From assembly GCA_029817715.1 (NCBI GenBank), contig JARUPY010000387.1, forward strand, positions 6,138,001 through 6,202,000: DNA of 64,000 nucleotides, read 5' to 3'. The notes under the pieces were generated by a model. The model was not told the origin of the DNA. It did not search any database and saw only the letters and a list, made by a program, of their open reading frames with translations. The stretch's first letter is position 1. Each line of letters opens with the position of its first letter. Below, piece by piece: positions 11,073 through 22,636 of the stretch. The DNA is from Melastoma dodecandrum (taxonomy: Eukaryota; Streptophyta; Magnoliopsida; Myrtales; Melastomataceae). Position numbers and translations under genes: made by a program.

Positions 11073-11292
11073 TGCAAAGATCTTCTGTCCAAGTATTTGC
11101 TAAATACCAACATATCATAATTTCGTCTGATCAAGTCAAATTATACAGCCAGTTAAGACTATTTAGTGGAAGAGACAATGTCAATTCATACCTTCGACTC
11201 GTCTTCTCTTGTCTGATAAGTCCCGTCACAGTCTCTACTCCCGTGCTTTATTTATTTCCTAAAAGAATGTTCCCGAAATGGGTATTCACAAC
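11073..11292 (-). repeat. 3' LTR of copy B, left part
   Basis: TGCAAAGATC... matches the 5' LTR from 45468 on (shared stretches such as CCTAAAAGAATGTTCCC at 11263 and 45652). The match is interrupted after ATTCACAAC (11292) by the Retand-like element; ACAAC (11288-11292) is the target-site duplication. Confidence 0.85.
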
Positions 11293-11866
11293 TGTTCACA
11301 TGGAAGAACACGTCGCGATATATCAGGGACTCAAAGTGTTGAAAGAAAATGTGGTCGCCAATAAAAGTAAAAGAAGAACAAATTAAAATTCACTAAGTGT
11401 AAAAGAAAAGACCTACAACCATCGTACAACAACACTTGAAACGATTACGAACAGATAAGTTGACAATCAAGCAGCCCTAAGGGGTCATAGAATGATTGTC
11501 GTTTCTTACAATCGACAAGGGCTGACTTATTTATAGACCACTAACTAATAACCTTCAACCGACACACATTTAACACGTATTAAACATCCCAAAACTAACT
11601 GCTACTTATCCACTAAGACTATTCCCTCGTCGATGCTTTGCGAGCCATGACTTCGGTCCTTCATATTCAGTGTCGAAGGTGAAGTCGTTCGATGAAGCTT
11701 TCACCTTCAATCATCCTTTCTATCGAACTGCCCCGCTCAACTAATTCTTGACTCGAGTATCAATCCTTGCCTTGACATGTCGATTGAAGATCTCGCAGAT
11801 GGTGTCGATCCCAGCATCAATCAAAGCCCGTTGCAGAAGCCCATAATGTCGTTTCCCATGTAAACA
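11293..11866 (-). repeat. 3' LTR of the Retand-like element
   Basis: TGTTCACATGG...CATGTAAACA, 574 bp, paired with 27526-28100. It contains the minus-strand TATA-like motif CTATAAATAAG (about 11526-11536). Confidence 0.9.
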
Positions 11867-11880
11867 CTTTGCCCCCCTTC
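11867..11880 (-). promoter_or_regulatory. Polypurine tract of the Retand-like element
   Basis: The minus strand reads GAAGGGGGGCAAAG directly before the 3' LTR start TGTTTACATGG. Confidence 0.85.
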
Positions 11881-11913
11881 CTCCAACGCGTCCGTTCATC
11901 TTCAGGCATCCCC

Positions 11914-11920
11914 TATATAA
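11914..11920 (+). promoter_or_regulatory. TATA box of the antisense PMD gene
   Basis: CCCTATATAATCCCC lies about 100 bases upstream of the PMD start codon (12017), in a pyrimidine-rich leader, on the strand opposite to gag-pol. It is just inside the 3' LTR, so it can act independently of the LTR promoter. The function is inferred from position and sequence. Confidence 0.55.
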
Positions 11921-12016
11921 TCCCCATCTCCTTCTTGTCTACTTCCTCAAAAATTCCTTACTCTCGTTGCGCTACTTGTTTTTACTCCTTCTCTGTGTTA
12001 AAAAGCCTCCCTACTC

Positions 12017-13456
12017 ATGGCTCCTCAGGCGTACTACAACCATATGCCATTGGGAGGAATAGGTGTCTACTTCAAGAGTTTTGGAGACTTGGCAGCACAG
12101 ACCATAGCTAAGAAGACGAATGATTTTGTCGATGAAGCAACGAAATTGAAGGGGCAAATTACTTTGGGCCCTCTCATCAGAGCAGGCAATCTCGGCGCTA
12201 CAGCTGATGACAAGCACGTCCGCTACGATTATCTCCTTCCCGATACCACGGTCATACCAATATGCAGAGACAGCTTCGTCGATCCAGGTAATTGAAGTTG
12301 AGCCCCTGAAAAGAATCGATCCTCTGAGTAGACTCGATCTTCTGAAGCCGGCAATTCAACTAGTGTCAGCCAAGTCTTGTACGGATTCCCCACTACAGGT
12401 GTAGATAAGTTTCCTGAGTGGATCAACTCGTGGACCTGGGTCTGTTGTGAGAAGTGGGAGAAGATAGGGATCTATTACTTAGTGAAAGGGTCGACAGAAT
12501 CGATGAGGTGCAATCCTCGATCGCTTGCGGCACTCTTATCGTTGTGGAACATCTCGACCAAGTGCTTCTACCACCCAGAAGGCCTAATGACCGTGATCAT
12601 TCCGGACATAACCTTCTTGACAATATGTTATTCTATCGGTGATCCTGTTTGACTGATTGAGAAAACAGATGATTTCAAGTTCGAGAAAGGGCAGCGTATT
12701 GGTTCGGTTATCGAAGACCACCTGAAGAAAGACCCACAGAGCTGGGGTGATAAAGAGGAATTCCAGTTTATGATCGAGTGGCACTCGAAATACATTTATT
12801 GCAATCGCAGCAAACAGTCGCTGAAGTCCATGGCACCGATAGCGAATTGCATAGTAAAGGCGACAAGGCCAGTGGCGATGGCCACGTTCCTTGTTAGCCT
12901 GATCTATCGAGCCCACTTCGAAGCTGTTACCGTCAACTCTAAGAACCCAGGAACTTTCCCTGCCAAACCAGCATCAGGCCCTTTGTAAATTACCTTAGCA
13001 TGGGCACACTGTATTTTCCTAATCTGTACCATTTTAAGGTGTCAACGGATGATGATGAATCAACATTTTATGGTTTGGAGATTGTTCGCTTCTTTCGGTA
13101 CGAGAATTGGGGAAAGGAGCCTGCTTTAGGATATCTTAATCGACTCCTTTATACCAGCAAACCTGTTGCAGCCCTTCGTCCAAAGTGTCGACCTATGCAA
13201 GCTTCGACAGTCTTTGAAGCCCCACACATTCTGGAATCAAGTGTTGACCCCAAGGGACTTAGTATGTAGTGATGCAAAAGGGTTTCTCGTCGAGGTCTAT
13301 AATCCCCAGTTTGCGGCGCGACAGCTAGGATTTGCTCAGAGTTGTCATTTCCCTTTCATCGATTCTTTCATCACGAATATAGAGGAAATAGTTAGCATCG
13401 ACCTTGGATACGCCGACAGGGTAAGACCAATGGTATATGACAAGCGACGTCACTAA
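12017..13456 (+). pseudogene. Plant mobile domain (PMD) protein, N-terminal domain, antisense to gag-pol
   Basis: Starts MAPQAYYNHMPLGGIGVYFK at the first ATG after the TATA box. Frame 2 carries KFPEWINSW, WEKIGIYYL, LAALLSLWN, CFYHPEGLMTVIIPD and GDPV, the ordered landmarks of the PMD (aminotransferase-like) domain: W...GI, a short leucine-rich helix, then FHLPxGEMTxTLxD and GxPV. It continues FMIEWHSKY to 12984, shifts to frame 1 (MGTLYFPNLYHF, YLNRLLYTSKPV) and back to frame 2 (VEVYNPQFAARQLGF), again matching the family order (YxPQxxARQxGF). Broken by stops near 12293 and 12650 and by frameshifts near 12980 and 13160. PMD proteins occur both as host genes (MAIN/MAIL in Arabidopsis, nuclear) and in plant Ty3/gypsy and Mutator-type elements. 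Confidence 0.75.
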
Positions 13457-14601
13457 CCATCGACTAACTCTTCCTATTTCGCGGCTTTTTAATACCTTGA
13501 ATCGATCCATTTGCAAAGTCACGTTCTCTGAGAACCTAGGAGGATGTAACGCGGCCTAGGCGTTCAATTTTTGCTGGACGAAAACCTTCAGGAAGATAAT
13601 AGCAAAAGCTAGATTCCCCAAGAAAGGGACCGAATCGCTATTTGAAAAAGAAGACTTTCTTAGCAGTCTCATTGGAAAACATGGGAAATCGCTGATGCCA
13701 GGTATTACTTCGTCGATGCTTGATATCCACTTGAATCGACAAACACTTAGAATCGCTTTCCCCAGGAGCCCTAGATAGTGCCACACCTGCAGCGCCTGTC
13801 AAAAGAGGGAGGCTAAAGAGGAAACGAGCACCTGCAGTGGCTACATCGAAGAAGCCAAATACTCGAGCCTCTTCTTTGAACAATGGTGAATCGTCAGACG
13901 TGAATCTCCAGCGACGCTCCAAAAAAAAAGGGCCGTTCCAATTCCCGAGGAAAATCTTCAACGCGGAGATAACACAGTCGAAGTTGACTCTCCAATTGCC
14001 GACCCTTCAATCATCAACTCCCCAACTGTCGAAGGAGAAGGAGTTCCTCTAGAATCAGGGAAGAGGGATCAAGAGTTCGATATGGTAAAATTAAGATTGA
14101 TAAATGCACGCAAATGTGTTTGTCCCTTGAAATAAACTTCGTATGTGTAGGTCGATTACGAAGACTTGTTCACACCACCATCGCCTCTAGGAGGAGATCA
14201 TCCTTCGATTATTGAGACTGCAATCGAAGAAGGAGGGAGAAATGCTTCTGAAGAGGGCTCAACTGAGGGAGCTACTAGGAACATCGAAGAAGTTGTTCCC
14301 CGAGACATGGATGTTGTACGTGATGTGGAGGCATATTTTTCAGCTTCGAGCAAACCTAGATTTTTCTTAACTTCACGCATACTCAGGTCTATTCATTCTC
14401 TTCTGATCATACCATCGAAGATTCTATTCATGAGCGAATCATACAAGTCACACCCTTCTATTGTGACGATGCCCCTGCTAACTCATATCAAGAAATACCT
14501 TCGCAGGTGAATATTCCTCATTCGAAAGAAACAGTACCTCCTGAGAATATCGATGCAGGATGCCAAGTCCCTGCCTCGACAAGCTTAGCACCCCCTCCTG
14601 C
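13457..14601 (+). pseudogene. PMD protein, low-complexity middle region
   Basis: Continues the antisense gene in several frames: a stretch with LNRSICKVTFSENLGG and SLMPGITSSMLDIHLN, then a basic, nuclear-signal-like stretch (KRGRLKRKRAP, about 13802-13833), then acidic/serine-rich sequence (VDYEDLFTPPSPLGGD from 14151). A likely intron lies at 14085-14150. The region ends where the solo LTR starts (14602). Frames change several times, so the extent is approximate. Confidence 0.55.
14085..14150 (+). other. Likely spliceosomal intron in the antisense PMD gene
   Basis: GATATG|GTAAAATT ... ATGTGTAG|GTCGATTACG, 66 bases, AT-rich, with an in-frame TAA inside. Removing it joins QEFDM to VDYEDLF in one open frame. 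An intron on the antisense strand would survive retrotransposition because the genomic RNA is made from the other strand. Confidence 0.5.
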
Positions 14602-17600
14602 TGTAATACCCTAAATTATTATCGGGCCGAAAATTACCACAAATTTCTAAATGGCCCAATTTAATCCCAACAAGACTTTAAAACTAAAATATTTGGGCCC
14701 ATCAAAAGCCCGACCTCATTAGCCCACATTTTAATCTTATTTAATTTCGGCCCTTGGATCTGATTTTAAGTTTAAAATTTAACCGTCGGATGAAGATTCC
14801 GGAAAATGACAAGATATTAAGATAAGAAAGAATCGTCCATACGGAAGGGAGTGTACAATGTTCCCCAAAATTGCCTCCTGATTATGCCCACCAACGGCTT
14901 GCTCAGGGGAGTGAGGTTGGTACGATAGCCCCGGGGGACCTGCCGCCTGGAAATTGGTCCTCATAATAAGAAGAAGAAAAAAGAAATTAAAAAAAGAGAG
15001 AAAAACGTAAAGGAGGTTTGGTGGGGGGGGGGAGATTTGGTTTTTTTTTTTCTTATTACACCTCAAAAATTTTGAGGGGACTCCCAAAAATCCACAACCA
15101 TCAGCTCCAGAACGCTTTGGCCAACTTCGAAAAATTTTAGCCTTCGAGAAAGCCTTCACCACCGTTCTTGCCTCTCGATTGTTCCTGACCAAGGTAAGCG
15201 GAAGTTAGTAATGCGGAACCCCCCTTCGAACCAGCTCAAACGTAGTGGCAACAGCGGAAGGAAACAACATGGCAAGTTCGACCTCAACTCACCTTGACAA
15301 TGACAAGGAAGACTTCCCCAGCGTTTACTGTAGAGAGTGTCCTCCCCTACTTCCAGCATCCTCAGACCAATTTCCTCAACGCTCAGGACAGCAATGGCAA
15401 TCACGAAGAAGTGATGATGGACCTGTTACTCCCACGAAGGAGTAACCGGAAAGCATCTCCTAGGGGCCTTTACGCTTCGTGGGGGACCTCTTTTATCACT
15501 AACGTTCTCCTCTACCTGTACAGGTTTTAGAACAAAGAAAGGTGAAGACGATCAGCCGACAGTCACCTTCCCTTCGCGAAAATCCTAGGACCAATGTCGT
15601 CCTCAGTTGCACCCTAGTCGCGGCGGCAACGAAGACGCTAGCCTCCACCTCCTTCACTTCCTGTGCTGCTTCTCTCCCCACTGGAATCTCGGCCGCTTGC
15701 TGCTCTCCCGCGACAACTGGCTATCGACTCTCATATGCGGTCAGATTCCATTGCTTCCTGCACTAACAACAATCGACAGCAACTACCCCTCGACCAGTAG
15801 AAAGTTACATCCCGAGGCCAACTCCTTGACGTGAGCAATCTCACCTTTATTCTTGCGTGAGCATATCTTCATACGATGGCATCTGATCCTCCTTTTCCCC
15901 ATTTGCTTGTTTTGTTTTCTCCGAGAAAATGGAGGAGCTCAAAGCTTGTGTGCTAGTCAGCCCCGACTTCGTCTATTGCTCCATGAGACGTCATATGTGT
16001 TCCCATCGCGAATACCTAGCAGACTCCCGACGCGCACATGAGTCTCCCATCGTGAGCGTGCGTGCTCGGGAGATGTGGGGTAGGCTTTAGTCTCCCATCG
16101 CGAGCGCTTACCCCCACAAACTCCTCTGAAATCCATGTCGATTAGGCTTCATCCTCGGTGAGTCACTCTACCATCTGCTCTCTCTTTGTTTTGCAGACCA
16201 CTTAGACAAATCTAATCTCCTTTCTTGCAGTTGATTTCATGAACACACATTGCAGTATCTTCGGAAATCTCGAAAAAACGTCAGGATGTCATAATCGGAG
16301 CTAGCAAACTCGAAATCGCACAAAATCAGGTCCATTCTCTCCCTATCTTTTATTGTTCTTTGTTGAAAAGTTGCGCGTTAGCATTATATGGGTGCAACCT
16401 GAGCTGTGTTCAATTTTCTGGGGACATACGCATGCTGGAATATGAGTGTTCGTTGCTACTGCATATACTTGAGATTTTTTATCATAATTCTTTGCTCAAT
16501 GCATGGATTGGGTCGTTTTATAACTCTTTAGCTTTCTTTCTTAATGGAAAACAACTTTTCTGTTGAAATATTTTCCAAACAAATGCATTTTGCTGGTTTT
16601 TTACCTCCGTGAACATCGGAGAATGAATCTGCCCTGTTCCATGCATCCATGGAGCATGCAGTTGCATTCCGTCGAGCATATTTTAATCCATATAGCTCAT
16701 ATTCGTTTGCAATTACTTGGAGTCATTTCTTCTTTGGCTCTGCTATAACTTTCGTGTTTAAAGTTTCTTCATTTGATACTTGTTTGGTCAAGTTTTGTTT
16801 GTTCGAAAAAACAGCTTGGTTCTGTGTATGAGTAGAATAGCTGTCTCGATTTTTCAGACACAACTCGAACACCAAAGCTCCGTTAGATTTGAAATTTAGA
16901 ACAGATGCCCCTGTGAGTTCTCTAAAATTTTTGTGTCATGCACTTTTTCATTAAACCTACATATTCTGGTCCAATTACCAGTGGAGTGCAGATAGGTCAG
17001 AGATGTTATTGCATCTTATAACAGATCCACACTGTTTTACGGGAAAATTCATATTTCTTTCATCACACGTATGAATTTTATGAAATTGATGTCTTTGAAA
17101 CCATGCTTAAGCCTTGTACAAATTTTGTTCTTTGAGTTTTGGCTTCCGGGTTCCTCTGGTCCGTCCAAAAATTCAAGAAATACGAAGACCTGTAATGTCT
17201 TGTGCACCAGATAGCACAACTTACTCATTTTAGTTTTGAATGGACTGAAATTGAAACCTGAAGTTAGATTTCTTAATCTACTACAACTTCTATGTTTTAC
17301 ATTTCTTATTTTGAGCAAGTTTATCCTATGGTCAATCGTGGTCAGACTTGATCTGCAATGCTGGTCGATAGATGACGAGGACTCTCGTGAGATTTCTACA
17401 ATCTCGAAGACGAAGATTTCTCGAAGGCGCGTGTAACAAACTGCGTTCGGTTGGATCTACCGCGGCTTTAAAAACCGTCGGTCCAATGATTTAAAGCTGC
17501 CTCAACCTTTATCAAATGTACAAAGAGGAGGTGCGGGCCTCCCCGAATCATTTTCTCAAGCCCACCTATAACAGACTGCGGGCCCAAGTGTATAGGCCGG

Positions 17601-18257
17601 CAGTCACCACCCTTCCCCGTCCCTTTGATCTCCATAATTATTTGTTATTGCTCGTGTGATTTAGGCTTTATGATTTACGTCGTATGTTGGGTTTTCATCA
17701 AATAAACCTAAATTCGGGTCCAACACCCGTTAAACGTCGATACGAGTCTGGCTTTACCCCAGGACCGGGTCCAACACCCGTTAATCAAAAGCAAACCTTT
17801 TTCGGACAATCGCCACCTTTTTCGCATGCATAGAATGTATGAGTTAGTAAATAGAAATCCACAAACTCACTCTAATTTTTCCGACGTAAATCAGACTTTT
17901 AAAAATTAAGTTGGTGGCGACTCCGAATAGTTTACGTAGGTTAAACAACAATACCTTTTTCGGAGCCATTTTGGATGGGTAACGACGACACGAATCGCTC
18001 CCCGAGCCTTCCTTAAAATTCACGAACGAGGCTTTACGCAGCCTTTCACCCGTCGTCTTCAGGGAACTGGAGACGGTTGGCGAAATGCCCTGTAGACCCG
18101 TTCGGAAATCAAGGGAGGGCCCAACCAGATTCCCTTCCGTAGCGTCTGGCGTTCGAGTCGCGACGCCGACCGGATTGGGCCTCGGGGGAGCGGACCCGGA
18201 TCCTCGGGTCGTCCGAACCGCCACGCGCGTCCTAGGCCGGAGGTCGCACGTTGCCAC
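14602..18257 (+). repeat. Solo LTR of an Ogre/Tat-type element
   Basis: Starts TGTAATACCCTAAAT and ends at about GTCGCACGTTGCCA, 3.66 kb, with no internal coding region. Its last 860 bases (about 17400-18257) match 38920-39788, the end of the Ogre-like element, so this is an LTR of that family on its own. It splits the antisense PMD gene. I see no matching duplication: CCTGC before, CTTGA after. It contains a pyrimidine-rich leader-like stretch (about 15540-15840), as the other Tat LTRs here do. Small ORFs inside look like shadows. Confidence 0.65.
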
Positions 18258-18294
18258 TTGAGAACTTAGATACAGGATGCCGAACACCAGAAAT

Positions 18295-19053
18295 GTCTAG
18301 AGGACTAGATGATCCAGCATTTGCCAAGTACTTCGACCAACTTTGGGTAAGAGAATTAACTGTGTGTTTTGTTTTAGAAGTGTGAACTGAAAGAGGTATT
18401 ATTTTGAGCATGACTTAGAATTGTCACTAATGAATGTCCAAGCAAACACTAATCATGTCGCTTCATCGAGCGACGCAAATCGATCGAATGTCAATCTAAA
18501 CGATCCTTGTTTGCTCACTTTAAGATTGCTCGAAGCACTGCGTCGTGAGGAACAATCAAAATCCACCTTTGATGAGATTTCCCAAGCCATTGAAGCTATA
18601 AAGAGACACGCCAAGGCGCCCATCAAACTGTTAGGAATTTGCCAATGCTTCAGGGAGACATTTTGGAAATCCGGGGAAGATTGGGAGAAGGTTCTCTCAG
18701 AAGACAGGCAGTGGAAGGATTTTTCTTCGAAGGTGACTTATTTCGACTCTGCTCAGCAAAAGGTGACAGCAATTTCCGCCGAGCATCGACGTCTGATTGA
18801 AGAGCAGCAACAACTGAAGGCCCAAATTGCAGAGTTATCATCGAAGTTGGAGAAGTGCGAAGCCGAGACAACCACTCGCTAGAAGGAACTGGCAGAGGCA
18901 CAGGCAGAAGTCGACGCCAATCGCATTCCCCTCTATGAGTTAAACAACCTGGTCGCATTCCAGAGAGCCGTGAACATGCTTGCCGCGAAAGGCAACACTC
19001 AGGCCCACTTTGCCAAACTGATAGCTAATCTTCTGCATGGCTCTGGACAGTAA
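18295..19053 (+). pseudogene. PMD protein, C-terminal coiled-coil part
   Basis: After the solo LTR the antisense gene resumes (SRGLDDPAFAKYFDQLW from about 18295) and runs in frame 1 from 18421 (MNVQANTNHVASSSD) to TAA at 19051-19053, with one in-frame stop at 18880. The segment from about 18760 (SAEHRRLIEEQQQLKAQ, IAELSSKLEKCEAE, KELAEAQAEVDAN) is a heptad-rich coiled coil. GTAAGAG at 18347 and an AG at 18418 could bound another intron, but the phases do not join cleanly. Coiled-coil tails are common in PMD proteins carried by retroelements; here that is inference from context. Confidence 0.6.
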
Positions 19054-19984
19054 TTGTTGTCAATGCTAGTTTGTCGAAGTAATCCTATCAATCGTTTCTT
19101 TTGGATTTGTGTAGGTGGTGAACTCCTCCGAATGAATGGAATGTTTTGACCAACTCCTTCTCGATCGATTTCACGACTTCAAACTCTTAATCGATGCGCA
19201 TTTAATATAATTAAATACGATCTTCAGGAATATCTAATAATTTAATGAGGTCGTTAAGATTCTCCGAGAACTGTTGAGATTTCTCGGAGACTTTTGAGAT
19301 TCTCTCTGGCTGCCTATAAATAGCAGACCCATGGGACCACAAGTTCACACGATCGCAAATAAACCCAACTGCAATGTCTCGCCGAGGAGCTTTCTTCCCT
19401 ACTTTTCAGCTTTTCCTCTAAACACAGAGCCTAGGTTCTTAATCTTAAACCCTATGAAAGCTTAAGTCCTCAACCTTAGGTAGAGGGTTCATTTCCATCG
19501 CTCGGCACCATGGCTCAAGAATGACCTTGAGCCAAGCGACATAAAATTTGCCCAGGGTGCAAATGTCGCTTCACGGTGTCGGGCCATGGATCCTTCCTAG
19601 CCTCCACGAATATCTTTTCCAAATATTGCTTGCTGTTAGAGATGCAATACTAGTGGACGAAGCAGGGGAGATTGATTGATGACAATGATGACAACCCTAG
19701 CTGCGGATGTGCTCCAAACACTGAGGAGTTGGAGATGTCTCCCCAGCGACCACGACTATCAATCTGAGAGTCGACAACAGTGCTTGCGACAATGGAAGAT
19801 CGACGTGCCTAGTTTCAAAGGAATGTGTAATTTTGTATACTATACATCAATCCACTTATACTTGTAGTGTTTCATAGTGAATCGATTATGCGTATTAACT
19901 AAGTCTCTTCTAAAACATCGATTATCTCTATTAATTGTGACCATAATTGAGGACATCGATGCTGAATTTCTTTGGTATATAAAT
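19054..19984. other. Interval with a plus-strand TATA box and dyads
   Basis: TGCCTATAAATAGCAGACCC at 19311-19330 is a strong plus-strand TATA box. It is preceded by a repeated, partly inverted TCTCCGAGAA/TTCTCGGAGA segment (about 19260-19300). Downstream, GGCTCAAG (19512-19519) and CTTGAGCC (19525-19532) form a hairpin. No protein gene is evident. It may be an LTR fragment or a second antisense promoter. Confidence 0.4.
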
Positions 19985-21005
19985 ACCATAACGTTGGTCG
20001 ATGGAGCTTTAAATGCTTGCCATTAACCTTTAAGGCATGGGGTTTGCCATTTAAGTATGCAAGTGGTAAGCATTTTTTTAATACACTTCATGGACCCTAA
20101 AAGGACCCTCCCAAGTAGGAGACCATTTTCCAAAGAAATAATCTCTCTTTCCAATCGGAAGGATCATTTTGCAAACCAAGTCTCCTTTGTTCAAGGACTT
20201 TAATATGACTTTCTTATTATAACTTCGAACGACCCCTTTCGTTTTGGACCTAAATTCTATTCAGAACTTGAAAGCGTACCGCTTCTATGTTTCCAATTCA
20301 ACGTGCATCGATTCTTGATAATTGATAAGACGATCATCTTGATGGGTTAAAAATAGCAACGATTTATATCGAACTTCAATAGGTAATATAGCATCCGTAG
20401 ACTAAGCTATATGGAGTCTGCCTGATGCTTTCTCGTTTAGTAACGCATAAGGCCCAAAGTACATCTAACAACAAAGTATGCCAAGATCGAGAGTTATTAT
20501 CGATCATCTTCTGAATGGAGTTTTTGATGATCTTATTAGTAGATTCAGCTTGTCCATTCAACTGAGCGTAGTAAGGAGATGAATTTGTTAACACAAATCT
20601 AAACTCAGGCACAAAATCTTTGATCAAGGTACCATTGAAAACAATAGCATTGTCGACCACTATGTTCTGGGGAATGCCAAATCTATATATAATGTCGGAT
20701 CGAAGAAAATCGATCACTTCGCTCTGGGTGATATTCGTATAAGCCTTTGCTTCAACCCATTTAGTAAAATAATCGGTAGCAACAAGGATATAAGAATATC
20801 CGTTACTCGAGCTTGGTCTTATTTTTCCAATAATATCCATAGCCCACGATCGAAAAGGCCAAGGTTTAACTATTGGATGTAAATGAGTTGCTGGTACATG
20901 TGAAATTGGTCTATGCTTTTGACACTTTCGCATCCTTTGGGCATATTGATGCAATCTTTCATCATCGAAGGCCAAAAGAAGCCATGCCTCTTGATCGACC
21001 AACAC
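19985..21005 (-). pseudogene. Integrase core and C-terminus, Retand-like element
   Basis: The minus strand reads MRKCQKHRPISHVP, the core MDIIGKIRPSSSNGYSYILV with DYFTKWVEA, then VVDNAIVFNG (second catalytic Asp kept; the usual Gly after DN is Ala) and GQAESTNKIIKNS with the catalytic Glu, then TPYSLVYG up to a stop at 20376. Further left a degraded C-terminal segment is legible: KGDLVCKMILPIGKRDYFFG and WEGPFRVHEV, the GPF-type module. Stops after SLVYGCYITY and frame changes make it non-functional. It would insert the cDNA into host chromatin in the nucleus. Confidence 0.85.
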
Positions 21006-21640
21006 ATATTAGGTCCAGCATGATGAAGGCCAGAGAGACCTTGGTGTGCTTCTAACATGATAGGGATTGCTTCATCCATATCAACACATCTTAAAAGGAC
21101 ACCATAATTCTGCTTTCGATAGAGTACGTCATCGATTACAACATAGAATCCCGACAACTTTACTTGACGGGTTATCCCCTTCCCAGGATTGGAGAAAAAC
21201 TCCATGAATGGTGTTCTCCAACCAGTTGTTGATCGGAAAATGGTAACGGTGTTCACATGTGTAAAATCGTTGTTCAGTACAGAACGTATTGTTTGTACTT
21301 GTCCTTCGATTTCTTGCATCAATCGATGGTTTATTTTAAAACCCGAGGCATGTTGTGCCAAGTCATTCGCTATGAAATTGTCTTCCCTAAGGATATGTTC
21401 GAAATGAACTTCCGTAAAGAAAGTAGACAACTCCCAAGTATCTCTGAAGATGATCGAAGGTACACATACTCGATCCTTTGACATGATGTATGACAAGTTG
21501 AGAATCCCCCCGAACGATTGCATAAGATATAAGATCGATGATGGCCTGTAAAGCAATTATTAAGCCTCATATTCGACGGAATTATTTGTTAACATTTCGT
21601 CGATTCTATAAGCTATTTTGTATTTTACTTTCAATGGGGA
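20870..21640 (-). pseudogene. Plant-type RNase H end and integrase zinc-binding region
   Basis: The plant-type RNase H starts in the preceding ORF (VWFDGSVFNEGDGVGVYILS, NNSVEYEA) and continues here in two frames: IVRGDSQLVIHHV with its catalytic Asp, then HILREDNFIANDLAQHASGF. After a linker, the integrase zinc-binding part follows (EAHQGLSGLHHAGPNMCW, HGFFWPSMMKDCI). Tandem stops at about 21558 and a shift near 21000 break the frame. The presence of this second RNase H places the element in the Tat lineage. Confidence 0.8.
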
Positions 21641-21642
21641 TA

Positions 21643-22636
21643 GAATATAGACTCCTACCCCGTCTCCTTCGTTGAATACAGACCCATCAAACCAAACCTC
21701 CCAAAATTCTTTGGGATCTTGAGAACTGGTTAACTTAGAATCCGTGTATTGGGCTAAAAACTCAACCAATATCTGTCCTTTGACTGATGCCTGTGGCCAA
21801 TATTGAAGGTCAAAAGGAGACAAAATACGACTCCATTTGCTAACTCTTCCGGACAACACAGGGCTATCGAACAACATCTTCAAAACAGGAGCATTCGATA
21901 CTACATAGACTGTTTTACTGCCAATATAATGTCGAATTTTCATGACAGCGTAATACAACGAAAGGCATAGTTTCTCGTTATTAGTATACATATATTCGAC
22001 GGGAGTAAGGATCTGAGACAAGTAACAGATTATTCGCTCTTTACGTTGGTTATCTTCTTGTACCAACATCGATCCAAGAACCTTATCGCCTGCAGCGATA
22101 TACAACGAAAAAAGTCGATCCTGCCTTGGAGGGACCAGGACCGGTGGGTTGATAAGATACTTTTTAATAGTTTCAAAGGATTCCTGATGACTATCTGTCC
22201 ATTCGAAACTACTTTCTCCTTTAAAAAAATTAGAAAATGCCGTCGTTGGATCGGCTAGATTACCTATGAATCGCCTTTGATAGTTAATTCTTCCCAAGAA
22301 AGTCTGAAGCCGCTTTTTAGTCGCTAGAGGAAGTAGATCCAGAATAGCTTTAATTTTGCCCGGATCGATTTCTATACCTCGATGATGAACTAAAGATTGC
22401 CTATGACTAGCGGAACGAAGGCACATTTCATGGGGTTTAGCTTCAAGTTGTGCTTTCTCATTTGAAGAAAAGCTTTTCGAAGATCGTCGACATGACAATG
22501 GTCTGCCAACGATTTCACCACAAAATCGTCGATATAAACCTCGACCGACGACCCGATTAATGGGTTGAAGATAAGGTTCGTTGCTCTTTGATAGGTTGCA
22601 CCAGCATTCTTTAAACCAAAAGGCATAACAACCCAT
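21643..22636 (-). pseudogene. RT thumb/connection and RNase H, Retand-like element
   Basis: The minus-strand frame carries HHRGIEIDPGKIKAILDL and FLGRINYQRRFIGNL (the RT connection), then FEWTDSHQESFETIKKYL and RLFSLYIAAGDKVLGSML, YLSQILTPVEYMYTNNEKLC and AVMKIRHYI (RNase H; its usual first Asp-Ser is AAGDK). It runs into the plant-type RNase H near 21690. A frameshift around 22440-22636 separates it from the RT palm. Confidence 0.85.

Noticed and set aside
12285..12369. Intron explaining the stop near 12293
   Set aside because: GTAATT...GTCAG could be spliced, but the frame after it does not fit the PMD continuation; a frameshift or nonsense mutation is as likely.
18347..18418. Second intron in the antisense PMD gene
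   Set aside because: The GT and AG sites look good, but exon phases on the two sides do not join into an open frame.
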